This document shows, in pieces, positions 42,186 to 51,217 of a DNA stretch of 64,000 bases (within the stretch, counting starts at the first letter, position 1; each line of letters starts with the position of its first letter). Both the position numbers and the translations under genes were made by a program. The notes below the pieces were generated by a model that worked only from the letters and a program-made list of their open reading frames with translations, was not told the DNA's origin and made no database searches. This DNA is from Bacteroidota bacterium (GTDB taxonomy: Bacteria > Bacteroidota > Bacteroidia > AKYH767-A > OLB10), in contig JAGVTU010000005.1 of assembly GCA_019136655.1 (NCBI GenBank), positions 1 through 64,000 of the forward strand. Direction: 5' to 3'.

Positions 42186-43928
42186 ATGCGTAAAGAATTT
42201 AAAGGAATTGTTATTGTTTTGCTGGCAGTGTTTTTTATAACAGCCTGTAAGTCCGGTGAAAAGAACATAACTTCTTCAAATGCAAAACCCAGCAAGCTTT
42301 CCGAAGAACAAAGTACCAAGCTGATGTACTTTTTTGTAAATGCCAATAAGGAAAAAATTCTTGGCAATTACAATCGCGCCATGGAGCTTTTTACTGAATG
42401 TCTGAAAATTGATCCGCGCAATGATGCTGCATTGTATGAGATTTCGCAGCTGTATGCCAATAACAAAAAGTATGCAGAGGCTATCAATTTCGCTTTGCGT
42501 GCATCAGAGATTAATCCCAATAATGAATGGTACAAACTTCTGCTTGGAGAATTGTATCAGCGTACAGGAAGATTTAACGATGCAGCTTCGGTTTATGAAA
42601 AACTTTCTGCCAAATTTCCGTCACGATTAGATTATCTGTATCAATGGGCTGAGGTTTTGCTTTATGCTGATAAACCCAATGATGCACTTAAAGTGTACGA
42701 TAAAATAGAAGCAGCAGTAGGTTTAGACAAAGAAATTACACTTCGCAAAGAGCAGATTTATCTCAAACAAAACAAAGTTGATAAAGCGGCTGAAGTATTG
42801 GAAAACTACATTGCAAAGTATCCTGATAGTATGGATATGTATTCCATGCTGTATGAATTATATTCAGTAAATAATATGCCGGATAAAGCTTTGGCCGTAA
42901 TTGAGAGAATGAAATCAGTCAACCCGAATGAGCCTCGCATCAACCTGAATCTTGCAGATTATTACAGAAATACGGGGGATAAAGAAAAATCGTTTGAGTA
43001 TCTTAAGAAAGCTTTTACCAACCGTGATCTTGATACAGATATTAAAGTAAAGATTATTTCTTCATATATTCCACTGCTGCAACGTGACAGTACCATGATG
43101 TTGCAGTGCCTGGAGTTATGCAAAACACTTGCCGAGACACACCCTGATGAGGCACGTGCTCAGGCTATTTATGGCGACTTGCTTACGATGAATAAAGAGT
43201 ATGAAAAGTCAGCCGGGTACTATCAAAAATCACTCGACCGTGACAAGAACAATCTGAACGTTTGGCAACAGTACATCATAAATCTTTCAGAGTTAAAAAA
43301 GTTCGGTCTGATGGACTCTGCAAGTACAGAAGCGATTACTTATTTTCCAAATGAATCTTCGCTCTATCTGTTGAATGGTATTGCAAAATCGCAATTGGAC
43401 AAAAATGCTGAGGCCATCGAAATTTTAAATCAAGGAATCAAACTGGTGGTGGACAATGATGCACAATTGGTGCAGTTTTACAGCAACCTGGGCGACAATT
43501 ACAATAAAATTAAAAAGTACGAAGACTCTGATAAAGCATTTGACAAAGCACTCGAACTTGACCCTAAAGATGCTTATGTACTCAATAATTACGCTTATTA
43601 TTTGTCACTGCGAAAAGATCAGCTTGAGAAAGCAGAGAAAATGTCGAAGATGAGTAATGACCTGCAACCTAATCAGTCATCTTTTCTTGATACCTATGGT
43701 TGGATTTTATATCAGGAGAAGAAATATGATGATGCATTGATATGGCTTGAAAAAGCATTGGAGAATGGTGGCAACAGCAGCGGTACCATCTTAGAACATT
43801 ATGGTGATGTATTGTTTCAGAAGGGAAATGCCGATAAGGCAATTGAGTATTGGCTGAAAGCTAAAAAAGCCGGTGATGCATCTGATATGCTTGATAAAAA
43901 AATAAAAGACCGTAAACTGTATGAATAA
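42186..43928 (+). CDS. TPR-repeat lipoprotein
   Basis: About 580 residues from ATG 42186, with a lipoprotein signal ending FFITAC. The mature protein is built of tetratricopeptide repeats, e.g. NYNRAMELFTECLKIDPRND, KYAEAINFALRASEINPNN, YEDSDKAFDKALELDPKD and KYDDALIWLEKALENGG, roughly fourteen in all. It should form a protein-binding scaffold at the outer membrane or periplasm. It overlaps the DUF4292 gene by 8 bases, implying coupled translation. Confidence 0.88.
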   Translation: MRKEFKGIVIVLLAVFFITACKSGEKNITSSNAKPSKLSEEQSTKLMYFFVNANKEKILGNYNRAMELFTECLKIDPRNDAALYEISQLYANNKKYAEAINFALRASEINPNNEWYKLLLGELYQRTGRFNDAASVYEKLSAKFPSRLDYLYQWAEVLLYADKPNDALKVYDKIEAAVGLDKEITLRKEQIYLKQNKVDKAAEVLENYIAKYPDSMDMYSMLYELYSVNNMPDKALAVIERMKSVNPNEPRINLNLADYYRNTGDKEKSFEYLKKAFTNRDLDTDIKVKIISSYIPLLQRDSTMMLQCLELCKTLAETHPDEARAQAIYGDLLTMNKEYEKSAGYYQKSLDRDKNNLNVWQQYIINLSELKKFGLMDSASTEAITYFPNESSLYLLNGIAKSQLDKNAEAIEILNQGIKLVVDNDAQLVQFYSNLGDNYNKIKKYEDSDKAFDKALELDPKDAYVLNNYAYYLSLRKDQLEKAEKMSKMSNDLQPNQSSFLDTYGWILYQEKKYDDALIWLEKALENGGNSSGTILEHYGDVLFQKGNADKAIEYWLKAKKAGDASDMLDKKIKDRKLYE

Positions 43929-44754
43929 AGGACTGCGACTATTTTTTTTAGTTGGAGGCCTTCTGATTTTTTTCTCTTGTAAAACAACACGTAAGGCGGA
44001 GAAGCCCATTGTGATAAAACATGGGAAAAGCCTTGAAGAAATTGGGGCAGACATGCTCCTGAAAAATATTCATGACAGTGCTTTTTATGGCAAGTGGATA
44101 AGTGCAAAAGCCTCAGTAAACGCAACTATCGACAACGAAAAGAATTCATTCAACATAAATCTGAGGATGTGCCGCGACAGTGCCATCTGGGTATCTGTTT
44201 CGCCATTGCTTGGCATTGAAGCCGTAAGAGTTTTACTTACGCCCGATACAGTTCGTTTTCTCGACCGAATTAATCACGAGTATAAAGTATCAGGTTATAA
44301 ACTCATCAACGATTTGTTGAACTCAGGCAATCTTGATTTTGAAATAATACAAGGTGTGCTCACCGGAAATTTGTTTGCCTATAAGAAAAACAGATTCAAC
44401 TCTGTTTATCTCGAAGAGCAATCTTATATTCTAAGCACATTAAGCAAACGAAAACTCAAACGTTCGCTCGAAGAGAAAGACCCAAGTAAACCTGTAGTTC
44501 AGGATTTTTATGTGGATGGAAATACTTTCAGAATAACCAAACTTGCTATTGATGACCAGCGTATTCAAAAATCGCTGCTCACCGAATATTCCGGCTTCAA
44601 AGAAACTCCTGAAGGATATTTTCCTTACAAATCAGTTACACACCTTAAAGCTGAAAAAGACATCACTATAGAAATAGATTACTCCAAAGTTTCTGTTGGT
44701 GAAATTCTTGAATTTCCATTCAGCATACCTAAAAACTACAAAGAATCAAGATAG
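43921..44754 (+). CDS. DUF4292 family lipoprotein
   Basis: 277 residues with a lipobox (LLIFFSC). DUF4292 proteins have a LolB/LolA-like beta-sheet fold, seen here as WISAKASVNATIDNEKNSFN, RMCRDSAIWVSVSPLLGIEAV and RVLLTPDTVRFLDRINHEY. A role in carrying or binding lipids or lipoproteins is inferred from fold. In Bacteroidota it commonly follows a TPR gene and precedes an EnvC-like gene, as here. Confidence 0.85.
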   Translation: MNKGLRLFFLVGGLLIFFSCKTTRKAEKPIVIKHGKSLEEIGADMLLKNIHDSAFYGKWISAKASVNATIDNEKNSFNINLRMCRDSAIWVSVSPLLGIEAVRVLLTPDTVRFLDRINHEYKVSGYKLINDLLNSGNLDFEIIQGVLTGNLFAYKKNRFNSVYLEEQSYILSTLSKRKLKRSLEEKDPSKPVVQDFYVDGNTFRITKLAIDDQRIQKSLLTEYSGFKETPEGYFPYKSVTHLKAEKDITIEIDYSKVSVGEILEFPFSIPKNYKESR

Positions 44755-44817
44755 AAGTCGTGCATAAAACTGTCGAAAAGTAATTCGTCAGGGAATAATG
44801 CCTCTGTATGCCGGTTT

Positions 44818-44825
44818 TACTTTTG
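44818..44825 (+). promoter_or_regulatory. -7 box of the EnvC-like gene, leaderless spacing
   Basis: TACTTTTG, exact match, ending 5 bases before the ATG at 44831. Another ATG at 44827 is out of frame. Confidence 0.6.
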
Positions 44826-44830
44826 CATGA

Positions 44831-46072
44831 ATGCGATTCAGGTTATACCATATTGTTGCTTTGCTTTTTATCATTGGAGGAGTATTCACTCTTCAGTCCA
44901 TATTTGCACAGCAGTCTAAACGCGACCTTGAAAAGAAACGTGAGAAACTCTTGAAAGAAATTGCTGAAACCAACCGTCAGCTTAAGCAAACCGAGAAAAA
45001 TAAAAATGCAACACAGGCGCAATTGGATATGCTTCGCAAAAAAATTAATCTGCGTAACGACCTTATCAACTCCATCAATTCAGAGATACGTTCATTAAAT
45101 GGTGAAATAAACCGTACCGACAAAAGCATTGATTCACTGGAGAGTCAACTTAAACAACTTCGTGCCGACTATGAAAATATGATTTTGTTTGCTCAGCGCA
45201 ACAGCAATAAATATCAAACGATGATGTTTGTTTTTGCCGCTGACGATTTCAATCAGGCTTATAAACGGTTGAAGTATCTGCAGCAGCTTACAGAGAACAG
45301 GCGGAATCAGGCAGAGCTGATTACTGCAACACAAACAGAGTTGTCGGGTAAGAAGAAAGATCTTGAACAGAAGAAGAGAGAAAAAACAGGTCTGAAAATG
45401 TCGCAGGAAAGTCAGAAAAAAGAACTGGTTACTGAAAAAGAGAAACATGATAAACTGATGGCTAACCTGCAGGTGAGTGAGAAAGCTTTGCGTAAAAAGT
45501 TAGACGAGAAAATGAAGGCAAAGAAACGCCTTGAAAACAGCATAGCCGCATTAGTAAGAAAAGAGATAGAGGCAGCCAAAAAGAAAGCTGTGAAGGCAGG
45601 GAAGAAAAATGTTACCACTGAAAATGTATTTACACTCACTCCGGAAGCACAAAAGCTGAGCAACAGCTTTGCCTCCAACAAAGGTAGTTTGCCATGGCCG
45701 GTGGAAAAGGGAAGTATATCAGAAACATTTGGCGAACATCAGCATCCGCAGCTAAAAAATGTAACCACAAAGAATGATGGTATTGATATTCGAACTTCCA
45801 AAGGAAGTGCAGTGCGCAGTATTTTCAATGGTGAAGTTACAGGTACGGTTCATCTGCCAACAGGCTCAGCAGTTATTGTGCGTCATGGAGAGTATTTTTC
45901 TGTTTACTCAAATCTGGATGATGTGTATGTAAAAAAAGGAGATAAAGTATCCACCAAGCAAAGTATAGGTACCGTCAAAACGGACTCAGAAACCAATAAT
46001 GCCGACCTTAACCTTCAGATTTGGAAAGGTTTTGCAAAAATGAATCCTGCTTCCTGGTTAGCTAAAAAATAA
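44831..46072 (+). CDS. EnvC-like murein hydrolase activator (degenerate M23 domain)
   Basis: 413 residues. A signal sequence (about 6-27, HIVALLFIIGGVFTLQSIFAQ) precedes a long coiled coil (30-270, QSKRDLEKKREKLLKEIAET onward) and a C-terminal LytM/M23 domain (about 285-413). The zinc-site motifs are altered: HxGxD reads NDGID, and the HxH in the YAHL position reads YSNLD. As in E. coli EnvC, it should be an activator of amidases rather than a peptidase. EnvC acts at the division septum; amidase partner not in the window. Confidence 0.88.
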   Translation: MRFRLYHIVALLFIIGGVFTLQSIFAQQSKRDLEKKREKLLKEIAETNRQLKQTEKNKNATQAQLDMLRKKINLRNDLINSINSEIRSLNGEINRTDKSIDSLESQLKQLRADYENMILFAQRNSNKYQTMMFVFAADDFNQAYKRLKYLQQLTENRRNQAELITATQTELSGKKKDLEQKKREKTGLKMSQESQKKELVTEKEKHDKLMANLQVSEKALRKKLDEKMKAKKRLENSIAALVRKEIEAAKKKAVKAGKKNVTTENVFTLTPEAQKLSNSFASNKGSLPWPVEKGSISETFGEHQHPQLKNVTTKNDGIDIRTSKGSAVRSIFNGEVTGTVHLPTGSAVIVRHGEYFSVYSNLDDVYVKKGDKVSTKQSIGTVKTDSETNNADLNLQIWKGFAKMNPASWLAKK

Positions 46073-46084
46073 TTTTTTTGTAAA

Positions 46085-46116
46085 TTTGTCTGAGAATTAA
46101 AAACATCCTATATTTG
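46085..46116 (+). promoter_or_regulatory. Promoter of tatA (-33 TTTG, -7 TATATTTG)
   Basis: TTTG (46085-46088), 20 bases, TATATTTG (46109-46116). It is the most complete Bacteroidota promoter match in the window and gives a leader of about 12 bases before ATG 46135. Confidence 0.65.
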
Positions 46117-46134
46117 TAGCATATTTTAAAGATA

Positions 46135-46329
46135 ATGAGTTCTGTAATTTGTTTACTGATATGGAGTTTAGGTGGCTCCGAAGTGTTGCTGATAGTTTTA
46201 GCATTACTTCTAATTTTTGGAGGTAAAAAAATTCCTGAACTTGCAAGAGGCCTTGGAAAAGGTATTAGAGAATTCAAAGATGCATCATCCGGCATCAACA
46301 AAGAGGATGAAAAAAAGGAAAATAAATAA
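46135..46329 (+). CDS. tatA: Sec-independent translocase protein TatA/TatE
   Basis: 64 residues: a single membrane helix (about 14-29, GSEVLLIVLALLLIFG), the hinge FGGKKIPELARGLGKGIREFK with the conserved amphipathic helix, and a charged tail. TatA builds the pore that exports folded proteins with a twin-arginine signal. tatC is not in the window. It has its own promoter and terminator, so is a single-gene unit. Confidence 0.93.
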   Translation: MSSVICLLIWSLGGSEVLLIVLALLLIFGGKKIPELARGLGKGIREFKDASSGINKEDEKKENK

Positions 46330-46355
46330 CCCCGTAAAGATAGTTTTCATGGCTT

Positions 46356-46387
46356 CGGGACGTTTGCGCAAGCAGCGTCCCGTTTTT
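46356..46387 (+). terminator. Terminator after tatA
   Basis: Stem CGGGACG / CGTCCCG (46356-46362 and 46376-46382) followed by five T bases (46383-46387). It lies 27 bases past the tatA stop. Confidence 0.8.
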
Positions 46388-46472
46388 CTTTTTATCCTCT
46401 GGCATATATCCTGAAGCATTATCAGTATTTTTTTCTTTCCTTTACATGACTTTACTTCCTGAAAATTTATTT

Positions 46473-47429
46473 ATGTCAAGAAATTTTCTTTTCGCTTTAG
46501 TCATCTCATTATTGTTTTCGGCCTGCAGCAACAGAGGTAATGTTCCTTCTGTAGGATTTTTAGATGTTGCCGAAGATGCTACTCTTGCCAAAGCGCGTAA
46601 GGGATTTTTTGATGCCATGCAGCAACAGGGCTTTTCTGAACAGCAAAAAACGTTGCGCATTTACGAAGCCAATGCACAGGGAGATATTGCCATGCTCAAC
46701 CAGTCATGCGACTATCTGATAGCAAAAAATCCTGACGTAATTGCTGCCAACGCAACCCTGTCAACCATTACTGCCGTAAAGCGAACCAAAACCATACCTG
46801 TATGCATGATGGTAGCGCCAAGTCCTGAGTTGGCAGGATTAAACAATGAGAGAGGAATGGTACCGACAAATCTATTCGGAGTGTATGAAACACTCAGCTA
46901 CATTGATACTTCTGTGGCCATCATACAACAGTTTTTCCCTCAGGCAAAAGTTATTGGTACCATTTACAACTCCAGCGAGCCTCAGTCAGCAAATGCACTC
47001 AACCGATTGCAGTTAGCAGCACAGAGATTGGGTCTTTCCATACTTCCCATGACGGTAACAGCATCGTCAGAAACGCAACTGGTGGCTCAGGCACTGGCAG
47101 CTAAAAAGCCTGATGTTTTTTTTGCATTGCCCGACAATGTGATTTTTGCTTCCTTTGAAACTATTGCCAAAGTATGCAATGATGCACATATTCCTGTCTT
47201 TACTTCAGAAGCAGGTTTGGTGAGCAGAGGAGCAATAGCATCTTACGGAGCCGATTTTTATCAGTGGGGTTTTCAGGCAGGATTTCAGGCAGCATCCTAT
47301 CTTAAATCCGGAAAAAAAACGATTCCGCATCCCGAAGAAGTGAAGACCCGTAACTTCGTTTATAATCCGAAAGCTGCAGAACAATATCATATTATTTTTC
47401 CTGATAAATTTAAAAAAGCAGACGAATAA
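46473..47429 (+). CDS. ABC transporter substrate-binding lipoprotein (ABC_sub_bind family)
   Basis: About 318 residues from ATG 46473 (MSRNFLFALVISLLFSAC), which gives a clean lipoprotein signal; the ATG at 46446 adds nine residues without need. The mature part resembles the pfam04392 family: VGFLDVAEDATLAKARKGFF, VIAANATLSTITAVKRTKTI, GTIYNSSEPQSANALNRLQL and PVFTSEAGLVSRGAIASYG. Related systems take up amino acids such as tryptophan. The substrate is unknown. First of a three-gene operon. Confidence 0.88.
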   Translation: MSRNFLFALVISLLFSACSNRGNVPSVGFLDVAEDATLAKARKGFFDAMQQQGFSEQQKTLRIYEANAQGDIAMLNQSCDYLIAKNPDVIAANATLSTITAVKRTKTIPVCMMVAPSPELAGLNNERGMVPTNLFGVYETLSYIDTSVAIIQQFFPQAKVIGTIYNSSEPQSANALNRLQLAAQRLGLSILPMTVTASSETQLVAQALAAKKPDVFFALPDNVIFASFETIAKVCNDAHIPVFTSEAGLVSRGAIASYGADFYQWGFQAGFQAASYLKSGKKTIPHPEEVKTRNFVYNPKAAEQYHIIFPDKFKKADE

Positions 47430-47432
47430 AAA

Positions 47433-48284
47433 ATGGATGCCCTCTTTGCTGCCATCACACAGGGACTTGCTTATGCCGCACTGGCACTGGGAATTTTTCT
47501 TACGCTTAAAATTTTTAATATTCCCGATATTACCACCGATGGAAGCTATACGCTGGGAGGTGCCATCACGGCTGTTGCACTGTCGGCACATGTGCCCGTG
47601 GTGTGGGTGTTTCCAATGGCTTTTGCAGGAGGCGCGCTGGCAGGTGTTGCCACAGGAGTCATTCATACACGACTTAACATAAATCCGCTGCTTGCAGGTA
47701 TATTGGTAATGATTGCTCTTTACTCAGTCAATTTATTTATCATGGGGCGCTCCAATATTCCACTCACTGATTTATCTTCATTCTTTAGCGATTCGTCTGT
47801 CACAAATTTTATAAAAGCTTTTGTATTTGCGCTTATACTTATTCTGTTGATTACACTTCTTCTCAAGACTGATTTCGGCATTGCCATGCGGGCTTCAGGC
47901 AACAGTGAGAGTATGGTACTTGCCATGGGAGTGAATATTGAAAAAATGAAAATTACAGGGCTTGCATTAGCCAATGCACTTACTGCATTAAGCGGAAGTC
48001 TGATGGTACAGTATCAGGGTTTTGCTGATATCAATATGGGAGTAGGCATTGTTATATCAGGACTTGCTGCAGTAATATTGGGCGAATCGTTCATCAGACT
48101 TGCAAAAAAATCCTCGTTGTTGCTGAACATTGTAATGGCTGTGGCTGGGTCAGTAGTATTCAGAGTGTTGCTGGCAGTTGCATTGCTTGCAGGGTTGCCT
48201 CCTCAGGCGCTCAAACTGGTTACGGCACTGATTGTACTGAGCATTATTGCTGTTCTTAAAATTTCGTTTCGAGAAAGAACATGA
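47433..48284 (+). CDS. ABC transporter permease (branched-chain amino acid type)
   Basis: 283 residues with about eight membrane helices of the BPD_transp_2 (LivH/LivM-like) family, e.g. LAYAALALGIFLTLKIFNIP, VVWVFPMAFAGGALAGVATG and GLALANALTALSGSLMVQYQGF. A TDFGIAMRASGNSESMVLAMGV segment contacts the ATPase. It starts 3 bases past the binding-protein gene and overlaps the ATPase gene by 4 bases (ATGA). Confidence 0.93.
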   Translation: MDALFAAITQGLAYAALALGIFLTLKIFNIPDITTDGSYTLGGAITAVALSAHVPVVWVFPMAFAGGALAGVATGVIHTRLNINPLLAGILVMIALYSVNLFIMGRSNIPLTDLSSFFSDSSVTNFIKAFVFALILILLITLLLKTDFGIAMRASGNSESMVLAMGVNIEKMKITGLALANALTALSGSLMVQYQGFADINMGVGIVISGLAAVILGESFIRLAKKSSLLLNIVMAVAGSVVFRVLLAVALLAGLPPQALKLVTALIVLSIIAVLKISFRERT

Positions 48285-49027
48285 TAAGGATTGAAGGATT
48301 AACCAAAATATTTAACAGCAACGGTAATGACATTGTCGCAGTTGACAGTATTGATTTAACCATACAGCCTGCAGAGTTTGTAATCATTCTGGGCACCAAC
48401 GGCTCAGGGAAATCAACTCTGTTAAATCTGCTGGCAGGTTCGCTTGCACCAACAGCAGGAAGCATTTTTTTTGACCAAAAGGAAATTACTTCGCTCAAAG
48501 AATATCAGCGCAGCGCATTCATAGCACGGCTGTTTCAGAATCCGCTTGCAGGAACAGCCTCCGAGTTAAGTGTCATAGATAATTTCAGACTGGCCGCACT
48601 GCGTTCCAAATCGAGAAAGCTGATTTTGGGTAACACCAAATCTTTTGAAGAAAAAGTTAAACACAAAGTATCGCTGTTGCAACTTGGTCTGGAATCAAAA
48701 TTACATCAGCCTATAGGCTCACTGTCGGGAGGGCAACGACAGGCACTCACCTTGCTGATGGCAACTATGGACAACATGCAACTGCTCCTGATGGACGAAC
48801 CGACATCGGCATTGGACCCAAGAAGTGCCGAACGCGTAATGGAACTTGCAAGCCGGTTTATAAAGGAACTTGGAATTTCAGCCATCATGGTAACACATAG
48901 TCTGAAGGAAGCACACCGTTATGGAAACAGAATCATTCAGATGGATCAGGGAAGAATAATAAAAGACCTCAGCGATTCCGAAAAAAAGCAAATAAGCCTT
49001 CAGCAAATGATAGAATGGTTTGCTTAA
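48281..49027 (+). CDS. ABC transporter ATP-binding protein
   Basis: 248 residues. Walker A LGTNGSGKSTLLNLLAG (near 43), Q-loop RLFQNPLAG, signature LSGGQRQALTLLMATMD (near 147), Walker B LLLMDEPTSALD and the switch His in MVTHSLKEA. It powers the permease encoded just upstream. The ATGA overlap shows coupled translation. Confidence 0.95.
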   Translation: MIRIEGLTKIFNSNGNDIVAVDSIDLTIQPAEFVIILGTNGSGKSTLLNLLAGSLAPTAGSIFFDQKEITSLKEYQRSAFIARLFQNPLAGTASELSVIDNFRLAALRSKSRKLILGNTKSFEEKVKHKVSLLQLGLESKLHQPIGSLSGGQRQALTLLMATMDNMQLLLMDEPTSALDPRSAERVMELASRFIKELGISAIMVTHSLKEAHRYGNRIIQMDQGRIIKDLSDSEKKQISLQQMIEWFA

Positions 49028-49040
49028 TAAAATCTTTTCT

Positions 49041-49077
49041 ACAACCCTGCAGGTCGCGTTAGCTCCTGCTGGGTTGT
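49041..49077 (+). terminator. Terminator after the ABC operon
   Basis: ACAACCCTGCAGG (49041-49053) pairs with CCTGCTGGGTTGT (49065-49077) with one internal mismatch and an 11-base loop, followed by a short T-run. Confidence 0.65.
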
Positions 49078-49201
49078 TTACGTAGTATTAAACTCTTAAC
49101 TGTTTAATGCATAACATGATTCAGAGAGCTTAAAAGTGTTCTACGACACAACATCCTGTATCTTATTTGAATAAAGCATTCTTCCTTTGCTACTTTTTCA
49201 T

Positions 49202-49209
49202 TAAATTTG
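49202..49209 (+). promoter_or_regulatory. -7 promoter box of dxs
   Basis: TAAATTTG, exact match, ending 16 bases before the ATG at 49226. A leader of about 10 bases is predicted. Confidence 0.5.
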
Positions 49210-49225
49210 CCACACTTTTATCATA

Positions 49226-51163
49226 ATGGAAGCAAAAGCAGGAGATATTCTTAAAACTATTCAATCGCCTTCAGATTTAAGAAAACTTGCACCGGAAAAA
49301 CTGCAGCAGGTTTCGGATGAACTAAGACAGTATATTATTGATGTGGTTTCGGTACATGGTGGTCATTTTGCCGCAAGTCTTGGTGTGGTAGAACTTACCG
49401 TTGCACTACACTACGTTTTCAACACTCCTTACGATCAGCTTGTTTGGGATGTTGGTCATCAGGCATACGGCCATAAAATTCTTACAGGAAGACGTGATGT
49501 TTTTCATACCAACAGAATCTACAACGGTATCAGTGGATTTCCAAAACGCAGCGAAAGCGAGTACGATACTTTTGGTGTAGGCCATAGTTCCACATCTATT
49601 TCAGCTGCATTAGGTATGAGTGTTGCCAGCCGCCTTAAGAATGATAAAAACAGACAACACATTGCAGTAATTGGTGATGGTGCCATGACGGCAGGCCTTG
49701 CCTTTGAAGCATTGAATCACGGAGGTGTGGAAAACACCAACATGATTGTTGTACTCAACGACAATTGCATGAGCATTGATCCAAACGTTGGCGCTTTGAA
49801 AGAATATCTTACCGGGATTACTACTTCGCCAACCTACAACAAGTTGAAAGACGAAGTATGGAAAGCACTTGGAGTGGTAAGCAAGTTCGGGCCTAATGCA
49901 CAGGTAATCGCTCAGAAAATTGAAAACGCATTTAAATCTGTTTTACTCAAGCAAAGTAATTTATTCGAGTCGCTGCGCTTCAGATATTTCGGGCCTATTG
50001 ATGGGCATGATGTGGGAAATATGGTAAAAGTGCTTGAAGATTTAAAAAATATTCCCGGTCCTAAAATTTTGCATTGCCTCACCGTAAAAGGTAAAGGTTT
50101 TAAGAAGGCAGAGGAAGATCAGACCAAGTGGCATGCTCCGGGTTTGTTCGATAAAATTTCGGGTGAGATTTATAAACCTGCAAACGATAAACCACAGCCT
50201 CCGAAATATCAGGATGTGTTTGGACATACTATAGTGGAACTGGCAGAAAAAAATTCGAAAATAGTAGGAATCACTCCTGCCATGCCTTCGGGTTGCTCGC
50301 TGAACATAATGATGAAAGCAATGCCCGAAAGAGCATTTGATGTAGGAATTGCGGAACAGCATGCAGTTACTTTTAGCGCAGGTCTTGCCACACAGGGCAT
50401 GATACCATTTTGCAACATTTACTCTTCGTTTATGCAGCGTGGCTATGATCAGGTGATACATGATGTGGCACTGCAAAAAGTGAATGTGGTTTTTTGTTTA
50501 GACAGAGGCGGTCTTGCAGGTGCGGATGGACCAACACATCATGGCGCATTTGACCTTGCTTATATGCGATGTATTCCCAACATGATTGTAAGTGCACCAA
50601 TGAACGAAGAAGAATTGCGCAATCTGATGTACACTGCACAGCATGACAACATGGGACCTTTCAGTATTCGCTATCCAAGAGGTAATGGTGTTATGACAGA
50701 GTGGCGTACTCCTTTTAAAGCCATTTCTGTAGGCACTGGACGCAAACTTAGAGGCGGAGAACATATTGCAATTTTAACCATTGGCCATCCCGGAAATTTT
50801 GCAGTGGCTGCCTGTGATGAGCTGGCACATGAAAATATTTACCCGGCACATTACGATTTACGTTTTGTAAAACCACTCGATCAGTTGTTGCTGCATGAAG
50901 TATTTGCCAACTACAAAAAAATAATCACTGTGGAAGATGGTTGCCTCATGGGTGGTATGGGAAGTGCTGTAGCCGAATTTATGATAGACAATAATTACAG
51001 CGCAGAAATAATTCGTCTGGGAATTCCGGATAAATTTATTGAGCATGGCGAGCAGCGTGAACTGTATAACGAATGTCATTTTGATAAAGCAGCCATCATG
51101 GATACCGTGAGGAAACTCAGCACATCCGTAAGTAATAAATCACCACATCATATTAAAAAATAA
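49226..51163 (+). CDS. dxs: 1-deoxy-D-xylulose-5-phosphate synthase
   Basis: 645 residues. Condenses pyruvate and glyceraldehyde-3-phosphate with thiamine diphosphate in the first step of the MEP isoprenoid pathway. Visible: VHGGHFAASLGVVELTVALH, DVGHQAYGHKILTGRR, the diphosphate motif GDGAMTAGLAFEALNHGG followed by ND, the catalytic-Glu segment VGIAEQHAVTFSAGLATQGM, and DRGGLAGADGPTHHG. Length and motif order are standard. It is followed by a bidirectional terminator and the converging PKD gene. Confidence 0.96.
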   Translation: MEAKAGDILKTIQSPSDLRKLAPEKLQQVSDELRQYIIDVVSVHGGHFAASLGVVELTVALHYVFNTPYDQLVWDVGHQAYGHKILTGRRDVFHTNRIYNGISGFPKRSESEYDTFGVGHSSTSISAALGMSVASRLKNDKNRQHIAVIGDGAMTAGLAFEALNHGGVENTNMIVVLNDNCMSIDPNVGALKEYLTGITTSPTYNKLKDEVWKALGVVSKFGPNAQVIAQKIENAFKSVLLKQSNLFESLRFRYFGPIDGHDVGNMVKVLEDLKNIPGPKILHCLTVKGKGFKKAEEDQTKWHAPGLFDKISGEIYKPANDKPQPPKYQDVFGHTIVELAEKNSKIVGITPAMPSGCSLNIMMKAMPERAFDVGIAEQHAVTFSAGLATQGMIPFCNIYSSFMQRGYDQVIHDVALQKVNVVFCLDRGGLAGADGPTHHGAFDLAYMRCIPNMIVSAPMNEEELRNLMYTAQHDNMGPFSIRYPRGNGVMTEWRTPFKAISVGTGRKLRGGEHIAILTIGHPGNFAVAACDELAHENIYPAHYDLRFVKPLDQLLLHEVFANYKKIITVEDGCLMGGMGSAVAEFMIDNNYSAEIIRLGIPDKFIEHGEQRELYNECHFDKAAIMDTVRKLSTSVSNKSPHHIKK

Positions 51164-51191
51164 AAAACCCGGCTCTCTGAACCGGGCTTTT
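51164..51191. terminator. Bidirectional terminator between dxs and the PKD gene
   Basis: AAAACCCGG and CCGGGCTTTT arms (within 51164-51191) around a 9-base loop, flanked by A-rich and T-rich runs on both sides. It lies directly after the dxs stop and 26 bases past the stop of the minus-strand PKD gene. Confidence 0.75.
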
Positions 51192-51217
51192 GGGGCATAC
51201 ACAATGAATAATTTTAA

